From NCBI RefSeq assembly GCF_022348085.1, contig NZ_JAKRFN010000022.1, positions 48,044-112,043 on the forward strand: a stretch of 64,000 bases of DNA, read 5' to 3'. This document shows, piece by piece, positions 57,280-64,000 of this stretch; position 1 is the first letter of the stretch, and the number at the start of each line of letters is the position of its first letter. Both the position numbers and the translations under genes were made by a program. Below the pieces are notes generated by a model. It ran no database searches. It was given only the letters and a program-made list of their open reading frames with translations, and was not told the origin of the DNA. This DNA comes from Mycobacterium sp. PSTR-4-N. Lineage in GTDB: Bacteria > Actinomycetota > Actinomycetes > Mycobacteriales > Mycobacteriaceae.

Positions 57280-58515
57280 CTACGAGCTTTGTCCGGGCTG
57301 CGACCCGCGATCGAGCTCTCGTAATGGCCGCAGGAACAGCGTGGCCACGCCGAGCGCGAGCATCGGCAGCGACAGTGCCAGGAACGTCGCCTGCAGTCCG
57401 GCGGAGTCGGCCAACGGTCCGGCCACGATCAGTCCGACAGGCCCGGCCGCGAAGGCCAGCGATCCCATCACGCCCACGACGCGCCCGCGCAGATGCGGCG
57501 GCGCCTGGGTCTGCATGACGTAGTTGTAGATCGGGGCGATCGGGCCGTAGACGAAGCCCACGACCGCGCACAGCACCAGGATCAGCGGCAACGGCGGCAG
57601 GAACGCGATGATCGTCATCGCGACCCCTAGGGTCAGCACCGCGACCATCATCACGGTGCGGCGCCGGGTGAACCGCGACAGCACTGCGTAACTCAGCGCG
57701 CCGACCAGTCCACCGACACTGAGGGCCATCAGCACCCAGCCCAGCTGGGCGGGCTCGTTGCGGTCGGTGAAGTACTTCGGGAACAGCACGCTCTCCATCG
57801 GCATGTAGAGCCCCGTCGCCGCGAGATCGACGAACGCCAGCGTGCGCAGTACCCGGTGACGCCACACGAAGCGCAGTCCCTCGACGATGCCGGCCCACAC
57901 TCCGCCTTCGCGTGCCGACGCATCGGGTGTCCCCGCCCCTTCGAGCCGTAACACCGCGACGGCGGCGATCGACAGCACGAAGGCGCCCGCGGTCACCCAC
58001 ATCGTGTTGATCCCGCCCAGCGTGGCGATGAGCAGACCGCCGATTCCGGGCCCGACGATGTAGGCCAGGTTGAACACCGCCTCGTAGAACGAATTGGCGT
58101 GATCGAGCGTCCACCCCGCCCGCTGGGCGGCCTCGGGGAGCATCGTCTCGCGCGCCGTCATCCCCGCTGGATCGAAAAGCGCACCGAGAGCAGCCAATCC
58201 GGCCAACACCGCGACGTTGATGGTCTGCACCCCGAAGAGCAGAGCGAGCACCGGGACCGCGGCCACCGACAGCGCGGACAGGGCGTCGGAGATCATCGAC
58301 ACGCGGCGGCGGCCCAGGAAGTCGACGGCGGCGCCGGCGATCAGCGTCGCGGCCAGCAGCGGCAGCGTCCCGGCCATCGCGACCACCGAGGCGTCCAGCG
58401 CGGAGCCGGTGCGCTGCAGCACCAGCCACGGGAACGCGACCAGCGAGATGCCGTTGCCTGCGCCCGCCATCAATGCGGCGAACAAGATCAGCAGCAGGGG
58501 GCCGCGCCGGCTCAT
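57280..58515 (-). CDS. tap: Tap-family MFS multidrug efflux pump
   Basis: The 411-residue transporter closely follows M. tuberculosis Tap (Rv1258c, 419 residues), which exports tetracycline, aminoglycosides and rifampicin-class drugs. Matching segments include LVAFPWLVLQRTGSA, DFLGRRRVSMISDALS, FNLAYIVGPGIGGLLIATLGG, YMPMESVLFPKYFTDRNEPAQLGW and IYNYVMQTQAPPHLRGRVVGVMGS. About 12 helices are visible, with a charged C-terminal tail. ATG 58515 is used. WhiB7 controls tap in M. tuberculosis; no obvious WhiB7 promoter (AT-rich stretch next to a -35) stands out in the 28 bases upstream. Confidence 0.93.
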   Translation of the reverse strand: MSRRGPLLLILFAALMAGAGNGISLVAFPWLVLQRTGSALDASVVAMAGTLPLLAATLIAGAAVDFLGRRRVSMISDALSALSVAAVPVLALLFGVQTINVAVLAGLAALGALFDPAGMTARETMLPEAAQRAGWTLDHANSFYEAVFNLAYIVGPGIGGLLIATLGGINTMWVTAGAFVLSIAAVAVLRLEGAGTPDASAREGGVWAGIVEGLRFVWRHRVLRTLAFVDLAATGLYMPMESVLFPKYFTDRNEPAQLGWVLMALSVGGLVGALSYAVLSRFTRRRTVMMVAVLTLGVAMTIIAFLPPLPLILVLCAVVGFVYGPIAPIYNYVMQTQAPPHLRGRVVGVMGSLAFAAGPVGLIVAGPLADSAGLQATFLALSLPMLALGVATLFLRPLRELDRGSQPGQSS

Positions 58516-58543
58516 CGCCGCACGGTAGCAAGCTCCTCGTCGG

Positions 58544-59221
58544 CTACCACGTCGCGGCGACGTTGGCCGCGATCTGCTGGGCGATCGCGACCGCGGTATC
58601 GGCCGGATTCGCGCTGCAGGTGTTGACGTCGACGATCACGTTGTTGGCCTGGGCGAGCGCCCGTCCGCATCCCCAGCCCGGCGCGGCGGCCTCCTGGAGG
58701 GTCGACACCGTGCTCAGGACGTGGTCGGCGTTGCGGATCTCGCCCACCGTCCACGTCGTTCCGCTCTGGGTGTGCGTGTACTGATGGCAGGCCGGCCACT
58801 GCTGGACCGACGCGTCGAAGAACTCGGCGGCCTTCTCGAGGTAGGGGAACAGCACCACGGCCTGCTTGGTGTAGTGCTTGAACGCGTCGCCGTCGTTGAG
58901 GCTCTGATCCCGCTCGGCGGTGAAGCCGCTGGCCGAATAGACGGCCGCCTCGGCGGCACCGTCGAGCGCGAGGCACTCCGGCGGTGCCATGATCGCGCTG
59001 TTGTCCGACATCGCCGACTGCGACTCGGTCACCGTCATCGGGGGCGACGCCATCGTGTGCGCCACCTGTTCGGGGGTCAGCAGCAGTTTGGGGAGCTCCC
59101 GCTCGGTCAACGGGCGCGGGATCATCGTTCTGGGCGCGGGCGACTCGGCGTTGCTGACGGTCGCACCGCACCCCGTCACCAGGATGCAGATGCCGATGAC
59201 GGCCGCTTTCGCTCGTCGCAT
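58544..59221 (-). CDS. PknH-like extracellular sensor-domain lipoprotein
   Basis: The 225-residue product has a signal peptide with lipobox VTGC (Cys18) and a PknH_C-like (PF14032-type) domain. Landmarks are LLLTPEQVAHTMASPPMTV, APPECLALDGAAEAAVYSASGFTAERDQSL, VVLFPYLEKAAEFFDASVQQWPACHQYT, and WGCGRALAQANNVIVDVNTCSANPADTAVAIAQQIAANV. Four cysteines in the domain are spaced to form two disulfides, as in PknH. The ligand is unknown. GGGGAGA sits four bases before ATG 59221. It diverges from udgB. Such lipoproteins are frequent in mycobacteria; this one has no kinase. Confidence 0.88.
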   Translation of the reverse strand: MRRAKAAVIGICILVTGCGATVSNAESPAPRTMIPRPLTERELPKLLLTPEQVAHTMASPPMTVTESQSAMSDNSAIMAPPECLALDGAAEAAVYSASGFTAERDQSLNDGDAFKHYTKQAVVLFPYLEKAAEFFDASVQQWPACHQYTHTQSGTTWTVGEIRNADHVLSTVSTLQEAAAPGWGCGRALAQANNVIVDVNTCSANPADTAVAIAQQIAANVAATW

Positions 59222-59288
59222 GATTCTCCCCACCTCGCTCGGGTTCCCAGGCGATCCATGGTGAGCCGTACTGCCCGCCGGACAGGTG

Positions 59289-59337
59289 AGGTAAACGGTG
59301 TTTCGTGGTAACGATGAACTGTGCTTTCTGGTAACGA
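59289..59337. promoter_or_regulatory. Repeated GGTAACG motifs in the lipoprotein/udgB divergent region
   Basis: TGGTAACGA occurs at 59306-59314 and again at 59329-59337 (23-base period), with a related AGGTAAACG at 59289-59297. They lie between the divergent starts at 59221 and 59350. Tandem spacing near two helical turns suggests a regulator such as a response regulator. Confidence 0.45.
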
Positions 59338-59349
59338 ACTGGTCGACCG

Positions 59350-60192
59350 GTGAGGTTGCCTCACCCCCGCACGGGCCGACCGTTCGAGTCGCCGGTGCGC
59401 CCTGGCTCGGGATGGCCGGGAGATCCCGCGACAACGCGCACGCCGGTGGCCGGGTCGCCGGCGGAGGTGGCCGCACTCGCGTCCGCAGCCACGACGGTGA
59501 AGCAGGTGGATGCCGGTGTGTCGGTGTGCCGGGCGTGCCCCCGCCTGGTGGCGTGGCGCGAAGAGGTGGCGGTGGTCAAGCGGAAGTCGTTCGCCGAGGA
59601 GCCGTACTGGGGCAGGCCCGCGCCCGGGTTCGGTTCGACGCGGCCGGCCATCCTGGTCGTGGGGCTCGCCCCCGCGGCCAACGGCGCCAACCGCACCGGC
59701 CGCGTCTTCACCGGTGACCGATCCGGCGACTTCCTGTTCGCGTCCATGCACCGCACCGGGCTGGCGAATCAGCCGGTGGCCGTCGACAGCGGAGACGGGC
59801 TGTCGCTCAACGATATTCGCGTCGCCGCTGCGGTCCGGTGCGCGCCCCCGGGCAACGCGCCCACCCCGGTCGAGCGCAACACGTGCGCGCCGTGGCTGGA
59901 CGCGGAGTGGCGCCTGGTCGGCCCCTACGTCCGGGTGATCGTCGCACTCGGTGGCATCGCGTGGCAGGCGGCGCTGGCGATGATCCGTCGCGCGGGCGCC
60001 ACCGTCGGAACTCCCGCCCCCAAGTTCGGGCACGGCTTGACGGCGGCCCTGCACCCCCCGCAGGGCGAGATCGTGCTGCTGGGCTGCTATCACCCCAGCC
60101 AGCAGAACACCTTCACCGGCCGGTTGACCCCGGCGATGATGGACGAGATCTTCATCCGCGCCCGCACAGAAGGGAACGTCGCGGGGCCCTGA
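59350..60192 (+). CDS. udgB: Uracil-DNA glycosylase family 5 (UdgB)
   Basis: UdgB removes uracil, and also hypoxanthine and ethenocytosine, from DNA. The 280-residue protein has the Fe-S cluster cysteines Cys60 and Cys63 (VCRACPRL) and two more in RCAPPGNAPTPVERNTCAPW, motif A GLAPAANGANRTGRVFTGD, and motif B around HPSQQNTFTG. Length is near Rv1259 (299). GTG 59350 is chosen; the residues before 45 are low-complexity and the true start could be later. It is followed 15 bases downstream by a luciferase-like oxidoreductase gene. Confidence 0.93.
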   Translation: MRLPHPRTGRPFESPVRPGSGWPGDPATTRTPVAGSPAEVAALASAATTVKQVDAGVSVCRACPRLVAWREEVAVVKRKSFAEEPYWGRPAPGFGSTRPAILVVGLAPAANGANRTGRVFTGDRSGDFLFASMHRTGLANQPVAVDSGDGLSLNDIRVAAAVRCAPPGNAPTPVERNTCAPWLDAEWRLVGPYVRVIVALGGIAWQAALAMIRRAGATVGTPAPKFGHGLTAALHPPQGEIVLLGCYHPSQQNTFTGRLTPAMMDEIFIRARTEGNVAGP

Positions 60193-60207
60193 GGCGTTAC
60201 ACGTTCA

Positions 60208-61257
60208 ATGCGTCTCTCTGTCCTCGACCTCGTCCCCGTCCGCTCCGACCAGACCACCTCGGATGCGCTGGCCGCGACGACGCGCCTGGCCCAGGCCGCC
60301 GATCGCCTCGGCTACACCCGGTACTGGGTGGCCGAGCACCACAACATGCCGTCGGTCGCGGCGACCAGCCCCCCGGTCCTGCTGGCACACCTGGCTGCGC
60401 ACACGTCGGCGCTGCGGCTGGGCTCGGGCGGGGTGATGCTGCCCAACCATGCGCCGCTGGCGGTGGCCGAGCAGTTCGCGCTGCTCGAGGCCGCTCACCC
60501 CGGCCGCATCGACCTGGGCATCGGCCGTGCCCCGGGCTCCGATCCCGTCACGTCGATGGCGCTGCGTGGTGCCGCGGGTCGCGACGATCGCGACATCGAG
60601 GCATTCCCCGAGTACCTCGACGATGTCGTCGCGCTGATGGGCCGTAAGGGAGTGCGCGTCGCTCTGCCGCGCGACCTGATGAGGGACAACTACATCCTCA
60701 AAGCCACGCCGGCGGCCGCATCGGAGCCCAGGTTGTGGCTGCTGGGCTCATCGATGTACTCGGCGCACCTCGCCGCGGCGAAGGGTCTGCCCTATGTGTT
60801 CGCGCACCACTTCTCCGGCCAGGGCACCGCGGAGGCGCTGCAGACCTATCGCGACGAGTTCCGGCCCAGCGAGTTGACGCCCGAGCCGGTCACGTTCCTG
60901 ACCGTCAACGCGGTGGTGGCCGAAACCCGCGATGAGGCACTGCGATTGGTGTTGCCCAACCTGCAGATGATGGCGCGGTTGCGCACCGGAGCACCGCTGG
61001 CGGCCGTCGATCTGGTGGAGGACGCCGAGGCGGTCGATCTGGGTCCGCGCGCCCAGTCCGTCATCGACCACGGTCTACGGCAAGCGGTTGTAGGAAGCCC
61101 TTCGGAGGCCGCCGCGCAGGTCCGCGAGCTCGCGTCCGCGTTCGACGTCGACGAGGTGATGGTTCACCCCGTCGCTTCCGCACACCGCGGCGTGGACCCA
61201 GCCACCTCGCCGGCGCGGGAGGCCACGCTTGAACTGCTCGCCAAAGAGCTGTTCTAG
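60208..61257 (+). CDS. LLM-class flavin-dependent oxidoreductase
   Basis: The 349-residue protein has the bacterial-luciferase-like TIM barrel: LSVLDLVPVRSDQTTSDALAATTRLAQAADRLGYTRYWVAEHHN, then RLGSGGVMLPNHAPLAVAEQFALLEAAHPGRIDLGIGRAPGSDP, and WLLGSSMYSAHLAAAKGLPYVFAHHF. Members of this MSMEG/YhbW-like subgroup use FMN or F420. The substrate is unknown. In M. tuberculosis this site holds Rv1260, which is a different oxidoreductase. The stop TAG is interlocked with the convergent Ddn-like gene in CTAG at 61254-61257. Confidence 0.9.
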   Translation: MRLSVLDLVPVRSDQTTSDALAATTRLAQAADRLGYTRYWVAEHHNMPSVAATSPPVLLAHLAAHTSALRLGSGGVMLPNHAPLAVAEQFALLEAAHPGRIDLGIGRAPGSDPVTSMALRGAAGRDDRDIEAFPEYLDDVVALMGRKGVRVALPRDLMRDNYILKATPAAASEPRLWLLGSSMYSAHLAAAKGLPYVFAHHFSGQGTAEALQTYRDEFRPSELTPEPVTFLTVNAVVAETRDEALRLVLPNLQMMARLRTGAPLAAVDLVEDAEAVDLGPRAQSVIDHGLRQAVVGSPSEAAAQVRELASAFDVDEVMVHPVASAHRGVDPATSPAREATLELLAKELF

Positions 61258-61712
61258 CTCTTCGGCGTTAGTCGGACCAGGGGGATCTTGCGGCTGGTGC
61301 GGCGCTGGTAGCCGTTGTAGCGGTTGCTGTTGTCGCGGTTGACCAATTCCCACAGTCGCGGATAGTCCGGATCGTCGGCGAGCACCGGTGTCGCCGTCAC
61401 GGCCAGCTTCTTCGGCCCGAAGTTGATCTCGATGTCGGGGTTCGCTTTGAGGTTGTGATACCAGCCGGGCGCGCGGGGATCGCCACCCTTGGAAGCCACG
61501 ACGTAGTAATGCCTTCCGTCGGGGAAGTACGACAGCGTGTTGGTGCGGTGCTTACCGGTCTTGGCGCCCACGGTGTGCAGCAGCAGGCTCGGCGGGACGC
61601 CGGGCAGCGGAATGCGATGGCCGATACGACCATTGGTGCGCTTGTAAAGGGAGTCGTGCAGCATCAGCAGCCGGATGCCGACGTTCTGCTCGACCCACTG
61701 GGAGATGTTCAT
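61254..61712 (-). CDS. Deazaflavin (F420)-dependent nitroreductase-family protein (Rv1261c-like)
   Basis: The 152-residue protein belongs to the Ddn family (split beta-barrel). Visible signature segments are LLHTVGAKTGKHRTNTLSYFPDGRHYYVVASKGGDPRAPGWYHNLKANPDIEI, typical of the F420-binding face. M. tuberculosis Rv1261c (149 residues) is a paralog of Ddn, the activator of nitroimidazoles; its physiological role is probably quinone reduction. The gene follows HIT and hypoxanthine-DNA glycosylase genes on the same strand with gaps of 4 bases each, so a three-gene operon is likely. Confidence 0.92.
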   Translation of the reverse strand: MNISQWVEQNVGIRLLMLHDSLYKRTNGRIGHRIPLPGVPPSLLLHTVGAKTGKHRTNTLSYFPDGRHYYVVASKGGDPRAPGWYHNLKANPDIEINFGPKKLAVTATPVLADDPDYPRLWELVNRDNSNRYNGYQRRTSRKIPLVRLTPKS

Positions 61713-61716
61713 CTGG

Positions 61717-62154
61717 TCAATCCAACTCGGCGGCGTCGATCTGCGCCAGTGCCTCGCGCAGGAGTCGTCCGGTCTCTTCCCGGTCGCCGTCGCGGCGCAC
61801 CAGCATGCCCTTCGCGAACGACAGCTTGTCGCCGTCGCGGCGCGGGACCACGTGCAGATGGATGTGGAACACCGTCTGAAAGGCGGCCTTGCCGTCGTTG
61901 ATCGCGATGTTGTTGCCGTCGGCGTGCAGGCCGGACGCCCGCGCCGCCCTGGCGATGCGCTGACCCAGCGTCGCCATCGCGGCCACCGTCGCGGGCGGGG
62001 TGTCGGTCAGGTCGACGGTGTGCCGTTTCGGGATCACCAGGGTGTGGCCACGGGTGAACGGGCGGATGTCGAGGATCGCCAGGAGGTCGTCGTCCTCGTG
62101 GATCGTGATGGCCGGGGCCTCACCGGCGACGATGGCGCAGAAGACGCAGGACAT
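61717..62154 (-). CDS. HIT-family nucleotide hydrolase (Rv1262c-like)
   Basis: The 145-residue protein has the histidine triad HIHLHVVP and the N-terminal CVFCAIVAGEAPA with Cys residues that often bind zinc. FTRGHTLVIPKRHTVDLTD is also present. HIT proteins cleave nucleotide phosphoramidates or dinucleoside polyphosphates. Length matches Rv1262c. ATG 62154 begins MSCVFCAIV. The glycosylase gene stops four bases upstream and the Ddn-like gene starts four bases downstream on the same strand. Confidence 0.93.
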   Translation of the reverse strand: MSCVFCAIVAGEAPAITIHEDDDLLAILDIRPFTRGHTLVIPKRHTVDLTDTPPATVAAMATLGQRIARAARASGLHADGNNIAINDGKAAFQTVFHIHLHVVPRRDGDKLSFAKGMLVRRDGDREETGRLLREALAQIDAAELD

Positions 62155-62158
62155 CCGC

Positions 62159-62671
62159 TCACGGTAGCGACTGTGCCATTGGCTCGATGATCTGGCGCCA
62201 GGCAGCCAGCTTGGTCTCGAACGGTGCGGTGTGCGCGGGGCTGGTGGACGGGAGTCGCGTAGTGGGCAAAGACTTCGTCGTATGGACGAGGCGCTGGTAG
62301 TTCTTCGCCGCGGCAGCCCCGTTGAAGTACACGCGATCGATGCGGGGGTGTGCGGCGAAGAACGCGTCGAAATCGTTGGCCACCATGCTGGCCGGCTCGA
62401 CGGCGAAGTCGAGGCTGCCGGGCCGGCGACACGACGCGAGCACATCCCACACGGCCACACCGGCGTCGGTGAGTCGACGGACGCGCTCGTCGTAGGGTGC
62501 GTGTGCGTCGAATCCGAAGAGGGCGGCGGTGATTCGCCAGAACGCGTTGCGCGGATGGGCGTAGTACCGGTGCTGTTCCAGCGATACGACACCGGGCATG
62601 TTTCCGAGGATGACGACCTCGGGACGGTCCCCGACGAGCGGTGGAAAGCTGTGCACGATCGGAGACGCCAT
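62159..62671 (-). CDS. DNA-deoxyinosine (hypoxanthine) glycosylase, UDG family 6-like
   Basis: The 170-residue protein fits the HDG family of the UDG superfamily: HSFPPLVGDRPEVVILGNMPGVVSLEQHRYYAHPRNAFWRITAALFG, with GNMPG as motif A, and VWDVLASCRRPGSLD and VYFNGAAAAKNYQRL downstream. The C-terminal LPSTSPAH is motif B. It should remove hypoxanthine formed by adenine deamination. ATG 62671 (MASPIVHSFPPL) has AGGA just before it; a longer GTG start at 62689 is possible. It is encoded two kilobases from udgB. It is the first gene of a three-gene minus-strand run. Confidence 0.88.
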   Translation of the reverse strand: MASPIVHSFPPLVGDRPEVVILGNMPGVVSLEQHRYYAHPRNAFWRITAALFGFDAHAPYDERVRRLTDAGVAVWDVLASCRRPGSLDFAVEPASMVANDFDAFFAAHPRIDRVYFNGAAAAKNYQRLVHTTKSLPTTRLPSTSPAHTAPFETKLAAWRQIIEPMAQSLP

Positions 62672-62689
62672 GGTTCCTGTGTAGCGCAC

Positions 62690-62695
62690 GGTAGG
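62690..62695 (-). promoter_or_regulatory. Possible -10 (TACCGT) of the glycosylase-HIT-Ddn run
   Basis: TACCGT on the minus strand ends 18 bases before ATG 62671 and overlaps the plus-strand -10 of the cyclase gene, so the two promoters cannot be occupied together. Confidence 0.3.
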
Positions 62696-62697
62696 TT
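62692..62697 (+). promoter_or_regulatory. Adenylyl cyclase -10 hexamer (TAGGTT)
   Basis: TAGGTT is followed by GAGCGC and GTG 62704, the spacing of a leaderless start. Confidence 0.45.
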
Positions 62698-62703
62698 GAG
62701 CGC

Positions 62704-63831
62704 GTGGCCGATGACGTCGATGTGGAGGCGAGCGGGCTGCTCGACGGGCTGGAGGGCGATGCGCGCGCCGAGCGGGCCGAGCTGATCCCGTGGCTGTTGA
62801 AGCGTGGGGTCAGCGTGGAGCAGATCCGGGCCAGCTCGTCGCCCATGCTGCTCGCCTCGCGGCGGGTGATCGGCGACGACGGCGTGTACGTGTCGGCGCG
62901 GGAAGCGGCTGAGAAGTACGACGTCGACCTCGCGCTGTTCGAGCGGATTCAGCGGGCGATGGGCCTGCCGCGCATCGAGGACGCGGACGCGGCGGTACTG
63001 TTGCGCGCCGACGCCGAGGCGGCCAAATCCACTCGGGACTTCCTGGCCGCGGGTATCGATCCCGACGAACTGGTGCAGATCACCCGGCTGCTCGGAGACG
63101 GAGTGGCGCGGGCGGCCGAGGCGATGCGCTATGCGGCGTTGGCGGCCGTGTTGCGGCCGGCCGCAACGGAACTGGAGATCGCGCAGGCATCGGAGAAGCT
63201 CGTCTCGGAGTTGGCGCCGCTGCTCGGACCGCTGATCCAGGACGTGCTGCTGCTGCAGTTGCGGCACGCGATCGAGACCGAGGCCGTCAACGCCACCGAA
63301 CGCGCGGAGGGGCACCATCTTCCGGGGGCGCGGGAGGTCACGATCGCGTTCGCCGATCTTGTCGGATTCACCAAGCTCGGTGAGGCACTACCGCCGGAGG
63401 ATCTCGAAAGGTTGGCGCAGCGGCTGGCCGATATGACGCGTGAGGTCGCGGTCGCGCCGGTCCGCTTCATCAAGACAATCGGTGACGAGGTGATGCTGGT
63501 CAGTCCGGAGCCGGTAGCGCTGCTGGAGGCGGTGCTCCGACTGGTCGACGCAACTGACGACGACGGGGATTTCCCGCGCCTGCGCGTCGGACTGGCGACC
63601 GGGATGGCGGTGAGTCGCGAGGGGGACTGGTTCGGCAGTCCGGTGAATCTCGCGGCCCGCGTCACCAGCGCGGCTCGACCGGGATCGGTGTTGGTATCCG
63701 AGAGTGCCCGCGAGGCGATCGGCGACGACGAGCGGTTCACGTGGTCGTTCGCGGGCGCGCGGCATCTGAAGGGTTTCAAGGCCGACGTGAAGTTGTTCCG
63801 CGCCCGCCGGGCGGAGCCGGACGGGGAGTAG
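62704..63831 (+). CDS. Class III adenylyl cyclase with pH-sensing N-terminal domain (Rv1264-like)
   Basis: The 375-residue enzyme makes cAMP from ATP. The N-terminal 200 residues are the helical autoinhibitory domain that makes Rv1264 pH-sensitive. The C-terminal catalytic domain (about 205-370) carries metal-binding Asp218 and Asp261, adenine-specifying Lys257 and Asp308, and transition-state residues Asn315 and Arg319. All are offset by four from the numbering of Rv1264. It should act as a soluble or membrane-associated homodimer. GTG 62704 is supported by the -10 six bases upstream. An IS element lies 46 bases after the stop. Confidence 0.93.
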   Translation: MADDVDVEASGLLDGLEGDARAERAELIPWLLKRGVSVEQIRASSSPMLLASRRVIGDDGVYVSAREAAEKYDVDLALFERIQRAMGLPRIEDADAAVLLRADAEAAKSTRDFLAAGIDPDELVQITRLLGDGVARAAEAMRYAALAAVLRPAATELEIAQASEKLVSELAPLLGPLIQDVLLLQLRHAIETEAVNATERAEGHHLPGAREVTIAFADLVGFTKLGEALPPEDLERLAQRLADMTREVAVAPVRFIKTIGDEVMLVSPEPVALLEAVLRLVDATDDDGDFPRLRVGLATGMAVSREGDWFGSPVNLAARVTSAARPGSVLVSESAREAIGDDERFTWSFAGARHLKGFKADVKLFRARRAEPDGE

Positions 63832-63840
63832 TCAGCGGCG

Positions 63841-64000
63841 CCATTTTTGTCAGACCTTCGCACTAGTGTGCGTCTCCTCATGTTTTTGTGGGTAGCTGGG
63901 GGTGTAGTCCGCCGCGGCAGAGGTAGATCATTGCGGCCAGTGTTTGGGCGGAGTGGTGGCCGTAGCCGCGGGCGTTGACGAGCCTGGTGGTGGCGTTGAT
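63841..64000. mobile_element. Right end of an ISL3-like insertion sequence
   Basis: The region between the cyclase stop and the transposase end contains CACTAGTG (an 8-base palindrome) within CGCACTAGTGTGCG. It should hold the terminal repeat of the element, but the exact end and the target duplication cannot be set without the other end. Confidence 0.5.
63878..64000 (-). CDS. ISL3-like transposase, C-terminal 40 codons
   Basis: The reading frame entering from the window edge ends TGA at 63878 and reads INATTRLVNARGYGHHSA then QTLAAMIYLCRGGLHPQLPTKT. This is the typical C-terminus of ISL3-family transposases (TRLV-RGYGHHS pattern). The rest lies outside the window, so integrity cannot be judged. 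Confidence 0.72.
   Translation of the reverse strand: MNATTRLVNARGYGHHSAQTLAAMIYLCRGGLHPQLPTKT

Noticed and set aside
58516..58543. WhiB7-type promoter upstream of tap
   Set aside because: The 28-base gap lacks the AT-rich block next to a -35; if WhiB7 controls tap the site would have to lie within the neighbouring gene and was not seen.
1..64000. CRISPR arrays, tRNA or rRNA genes
   Set aside because: No regularly spaced identical repeats, no cloverleaf with a T-loop GTTCGA-type core, and no rRNA sequence were noticed on either strand.

Overview
The window is high-GC actinobacterial chromosome, almost certainly from a rapidly growing Mycobacterium (Mycolicibacterium). Its gene order follows the M. 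tuberculosis segment Rv1206 to Rv1264: fadD6, folP2, gpgS, tagA, glgA/glgC, the RaaS-regulated ABC exporter, sigE-rseA-htrA-tatB, mrp, corA, kgd, a large RecB-like nuclease/helicase, deaD, cyp130, tap, udgB and an Rv1264-type adenylyl cyclase. Many -10 hexamers of the form TAnnnT end six or seven bases before a start codon, which is typical of mycobacterial leaderless genes. All homology calls come from reading the translated sequence and recalling families; no search was run.

Layout. 1-7.2 kb: the end of an acyl-CoA synthetase, then folP2-gpgS-(DivIVA-like)-tagA and the divergent glgA/glgC pair (methylglucose lipopolysaccharide and alpha-glucan synthesis). 7.2-12.5 kb: a minus-strand run headed by the TetR regulator RaaS, with a two-gene ABC exporter and three downstream genes, plus a SAM O-methyltransferase. 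12.6-16 kb: the envelope-stress module sigE-rseA-htrA and tatB. 16-24.3 kb: mrp, a lytic transglycosylase, a DUF1003 protein, an MgtE-N/CBS protein, a CitE-like lyase, small membrane proteins, a suppressor-of-fused-like protein and corA. 24.4-30.7 kb: malic enzyme, the lipoprotein LpqZ, a TetR/S9-peptidase pair, an SDR and a DUF732 protein. 30.7-34.5 kb: kgd, the 2-oxoglutarate decarboxylase/dehydrogenase. 34.7-45.5 kb: two MFS pumps, flavin enzymes, the nuclease/helicase and a lipoprotein. 45.5-50.2 kb: deaD, an acyltransferase, and the cyp130-tetR operon.

50.3-55.8 kb looks accessory relative to M. tuberculosis. It holds a GntP-family permease, a class III CoA-transferase and an HMG-CoA-lyase-like enzyme in one tight operon, a convergent IclR regulator, a small unknown ORF and a Tat-exported DUF1906 protein. 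Together the first four look like uptake, CoA activation and retro-Claisen cleavage of a branched hydroxy-acid; this is the best candidate in the window for an undescribed pathway. 55.9-63.8 kb returns to the conserved order: FAD oxidase, tap, PknH-like lipoprotein, udgB, a luciferase-like oxidoreductase, Ddn-like, HIT, a hypoxanthine-DNA glycosylase and adenylyl cyclase. The window then runs into the 3' end of an ISL3-like transposase.

Non-coding highlights: three copies of a roughly 60-bp palindromic intergenic element with a conserved off-centre core; two interlocked palindromes over the raaS promoter; operator-like repeats before a tetR/peptidase pair and before cyp130; and four convergent gene pairs whose stop codons overlap by exactly four bases. 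Relative to M. tuberculosis, lpqY-sugABC, mdh, vapBC33 and relBE are not at their expected positions. No tRNA, rRNA or CRISPR array was seen, and no gene-free stretch exceeds 300 bases.
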